A stretch of 64,000 bases of DNA from Tumebacillus avium (GTDB taxonomy: Bacteria > Bacillota > Bacilli > Tumebacillales > Tumebacillaceae), in contig NZ_CP021434.1 in NCBI RefSeq assembly GCF_002162355.1, positions 404,501-468,500 on the forward strand, read 5' to 3'. Positions 61,736 through 64,000 of the stretch are shown here, in pieces. Below the pieces are notes generated by a model. It worked only from the letters and a program-made list of their open reading frames with translations. It did not search any database and was not told the origin of the DNA. Each line of letters starts with the position of its first letter. Position 1 is the stretch's first letter. Made by a program: the position numbers and the translations under genes.

Positions 61736-62704
61736 TTACTTATTCAGCAAAATCGCTTCGATCGTATTGAGGTCTTCTGCCGTCAGCACGACGTCGAGCG
61801 CCTTGACGTTCTCTTCGACCTGCTCGGGGCGGGATGCGCCGATGATCGCCGAGGAGACGTTTGGCTGGCGGAGGATCCACGCCAGGGCGAGCTGGGCAAG
61901 GGAGCACTCTTTGCGCTCGGCAACGGCACGCAGCTGCTCCACTTTGCCGAAGTTCTCATCGGTGAAGAAACGCTGCACCGAACCGGATACGGTCGGATCT
62001 TCCACAGCGGCGCGAGAGCCGGCCGGGAGCGCTTCGCCTTTTTTGTATTTGCCGGTCAGCATGCCTTGCGCCAGCGGCGACCAGACGATCTGGCCAACCC
62101 CTTCGCGCTCGGACAGCGGGATGATCTCCGGCTCGATGTAACGCTGCAGCATCGAATACTGCGGCTGGTTGGACACGATGCGGTCGAGGAACAATTTGTC
62201 TGCCGTATGTAATGCTTCCGCGATCTGTGTCGCCGTCCACTCCGACACGCCCGCATACAAGATCTTGCCTTGCGTGATCAAGTCATCGATCGCCCGCAAC
62301 GTCTCATCGAGCGGCGTCTCCGGGTCATAGCGGTGGCACTGCCACAGGTCGATGTAGTCCACATCGAGCCGCTTCAGCGACGCGTTCACCTGCTCGATGA
62401 TATGCTTGCGCGACAAGCCGCGGTCATTCGGGCCGTCGCCCATCGGCCAAAACGCCTTGGTCGCCAGCACAAACGAATCGCGCGAATACTTGCGCAGCGC
62501 ACGCCCAACTACTTTTTCCGCTTCGCCGCGGCGGTACACGTTTGCCGTGTCAAAAAAGTTGATGCCCAGCTCATACGCCCGGTCGATGCACGCCGTCGCC
62601 GACTGGTCTTCCGTGTAGCCGCCATACGTCAGCCACGAACCCAGCGCGATCTCCGAAACTTTCATCCCGGAGCGGCCCAAACGTCTGTATTTCATCTCTG
62701 TCAT
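61736..62704 (-). CDS. Aldo/keto reductase
   Basis: 322 residues, TIM-barrel NADPH-dependent reductase. Catalytic residues are in INFFDTANVYRRG (Asp, Tyr), FVLATKAF (Lys) and YIDLWQCHRYDP (His). The cofactor region is SPLAQGMLTGKYKKGE and SSAIIGASRPEQVEEN. It resembles YhdN/Tas and Kv-beta-like members. The ATG at 62704 is set by GGAGGTG six bases upstream. Substrate unknown; reduction of reactive aldehydes is typical. Confidence 0.88.
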   Translation of the reverse strand: MTEMKYRRLGRSGMKVSEIALGSWLTYGGYTEDQSATACIDRAYELGINFFDTANVYRRGEAEKVVGRALRKYSRDSFVLATKAFWPMGDGPNDRGLSRKHIIEQVNASLKRLDVDYIDLWQCHRYDPETPLDETLRAIDDLITQGKILYAGVSEWTATQIAEALHTADKLFLDRIVSNQPQYSMLQRYIEPEIIPLSEREGVGQIVWSPLAQGMLTGKYKKGEALPAGSRAAVEDPTVSGSVQRFFTDENFGKVEQLRAVAERKECSLAQLALAWILRQPNVSSAIIGASRPEQVEENVKALDVVLTAEDLNTIEAILLNK

Positions 62705-62788
62705 CTCCAGCACCTCCACTGTTCATACGCAACTCTTTCGACTTACGAAACATTTCTTCCTTCCGCTGGAAATTGTCTGTAACCCAGC

Positions 62789-63355
62789 TTACTCAATCTT
62801 CGCCCACAGCTCCGGCGGATTCAGCGTGTACACCCCGTCTTCCCGGTACATGTAATGGTTCATCACAAACTCGCGGCGGATCGTGCAATGATCCTCATGG
62901 TACTGGTTGATGTACGCGTCAATTTCTTTTTCGCTGTAAGGATGCCCGATTTCCAGCCCTTGTAACAGGTGCTCGAACACAAACAATTTCTTCTTCCGCT
63001 GCGACGGGATGTTCTTAAGTTTCCCGTCCGCATCAAAAAAGTTCTGCACCACTTTCTCCCGTTCACTGCTACTTGTTCGCTTCACCGTCTCCACCCTCCT
63101 CAAGATCGCCTGCGACTTGGTCTGCAGTTCCTTCTCCAGCAACTCAAAATAAATCGTGTTTTTTTCCCGCACCCCTTTGACGACCAGCGCATTGCGCAAC
63201 AAGTTCATGTGGTGCGTCACCGTCGCCGGGGTCAGCCCCAGCTTCTCCGCGATCTCCTGCCCGCTGAGTGGTCCGGCCGCCAGCAGCATGACGATCTTCA
63301 AGCGGTTGGCGTCGGCCAGCGCCTTGTGAAATTCCAGCATTCTGTCGAGCTGCAT
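62789..63355 (-). CDS. ArsR-type winged-helix regulator with DUF2087 domain
   Basis: 188 residues. N-terminal ArsR winged helix: ALADANRLKIVMLLAAGPLS and LGLTPATVTHHMNLLRNALV. C-terminal DUF2087: FFDADGKLKNIPSQRKKKLF and YINQYHEDHCTIRREFV with MYREDGVYTLNP. No metal-binding Cys pair of classic ArsR. It is upstream of the aldo/keto reductase in the same direction and may control it. Confidence 0.85.
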   Translation of the reverse strand: MQLDRMLEFHKALADANRLKIVMLLAAGPLSGQEIAEKLGLTPATVTHHMNLLRNALVVKGVREKNTIYFELLEKELQTKSQAILRRVETVKRTSSSEREKVVQNFFDADGKLKNIPSQRKKKLFVFEHLLQGLEIGHPYSEKEIDAYINQYHEDHCTIRREFVMNHYMYREDGVYTLNPPELWAKIE

Positions 63356-63421
63356 TCCGCCACAACTCCTTCGATATATTTCTAATTAGATCATAATCAA
63401 ATTACCAACCCGCTGTCAACA

Positions 63422-63452
63422 AAAAAAGCCCGGCTCCATTAGGAGCCGGACG
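63422..63452 (-). terminator. Terminator overlapping the end of the MFS gene
   Basis: Minus-strand GTCCGGCTCC / GGAGCCGGGC stem containing the stop codon, then seven T. Confidence 0.85.
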
Positions 63453-64000
63453 GTTGCAATTCAGGGTTGTTGTTGTTTTCCGGCTTCGCAGGTTCCGGAT
63501 CTTTGTTCGAAGTGCGCAGCGGGATCTCCTTCAGGAAGAAGGTGATGACCAGCGCCAGCAGCGAGATGATAAAACCAACGAGGAACACTTCATCAAGACC
63601 GGCCACCAGCGCCGTTTTCAGCGATTGAATCAACTGATCGAAAATCGGTTGAACCTGCGCCGGAATCTGAGCGCGAATCGCCTCCAGCTGATCCGGTGCG
63701 ACCAGCAGTTGCGGGTTGGTCAAGTCTTTCGCATGCGATGCCATCTCCGGAGCGGCCAGGAACTGCTTGACCGGCTCAGGCATGATTTTCGCAAGCTCTT
63801 CTTGAATCCGGTTGTTCATCAAAGTGCCCATGATCGCGACGCCGACCGTACCGCCGATCTGACGGAACAGCTGCACCGCAGAAGAGGTAACACCGATCAA
63901 GCTCTGCGACGTTGCGTTTTGCACTGCCAGCATCAGGATCGGCATCGAGAAGCCAAGGCCCGCGCCGACGACGATCATGTCGATCGAAGTCATCAGGTTG
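63439..64000 (-). CDS. MFS transporter, DHA2/EmrB type, 3' part only
   Basis: The frame is open to the window edge, so only the last 187 or so residues are seen. Two membrane segments (LVGFIISLLALVITFFL at the end and VVGAGLGFSMPILMLAVQNA at the start) and the motif GVTSSAVQLFRQIGGTVGVA, diagnostic for 14-segment DHA2 drug exporters, are present. A long loop with NRIQEELAKIMPEPVKQF follows, and the tail is Pro/Asn-rich. Likely exports drugs or other toxic compounds. Confidence 0.82.
   Translation of the reverse strand, partial: NLMTSIDMIVVGAGLGFSMPILMLAVQNATSQSLIGVTSSAVQLFRQIGGTVGVAIMGTLMNNRIQEELAKIMPEPVKQFLAAPEMASHAKDLTNPQLLVAPDQLEAIRAQIPAQVQPIFDQLIQSLKTALVAGLDEVFLVGFIISLLALVITFFLKEIPLRTSNKDPEPAKPENNNNPELQPSGS

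Overview
The window looks like a chromosomal segment of a moderately GC-rich, spore-former-type Bacillota. The evidence is Bacillales-type ribosome binding sites (GGAGG, sometimes with GTG or TTG starts), a T-box leader on argS, a GlnK/GlnL-type two-component system, orphan sporulation-type sensor kinases, a DUF1232/YkvA protein and many secreted subtilases. An Alicyclobacillaceae/Tumebacillus-like organism is my best guess; it is recalled from gene content and not verified.

Layout. 1-22.2 kb is ordinary chromosome: a regulator-kinase-ABC exporter operon, a LysE exporter, an HD-GYP phosphodiesterase, an SDR enzyme, two tandem secreted paralogues (one with a lamin-tail domain), an M2/M3-type metallopeptidase, a lipoprotein, a PAS kinase, argS with its T-box, a class I fumarase and an ECF sigma factor with its probable anti-sigma partner.

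22.3-38.8 kb is an accessory island and the most interesting part. A full-length secreted Rhs/YD-repeat polymorphic toxin (2238 aa) with its immunity gene is followed, in the same direction, by two further partial copies of the Rhs 3' end. Each copy carries a different toxin tip and its own immunity gene. The two downstream copies are silent: one is cut by an in-frame stop and the other by a 4-base deletion. One silent tip closely resembles CD38-type ADP-ribosyl cyclases. All immunity genes end in the same terminator module. An orphan immunity-like gene and a short rhs scrap lie beyond, separated by a complete 3.0-kb insertion sequence with recognisable ends and a 6-bp target duplication.

39-49 kb holds murC, an orphan kinase, a cation diffusion facilitator and a glutamine uptake operon (glnQHMP) directly upstream of glnKL.

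49-58 kb holds a DUF4097 protein and six consecutive subtilisin-like proteases. Three are separate and keep all catalytic residues. The other three share one operon and each has lost key active-site residues. The two most similar intact genes share a 5'-UTR layout with a small hairpin whose sequence differs but whose pairing is kept.

58-64 kb holds trmB, a three-gene gluconate-2-dehydrogenase-like oxidoreductase operon, an aldo/keto reductase, an ArsR-DUF2087 regulator and the 3' part of an MFS exporter that runs off the window.
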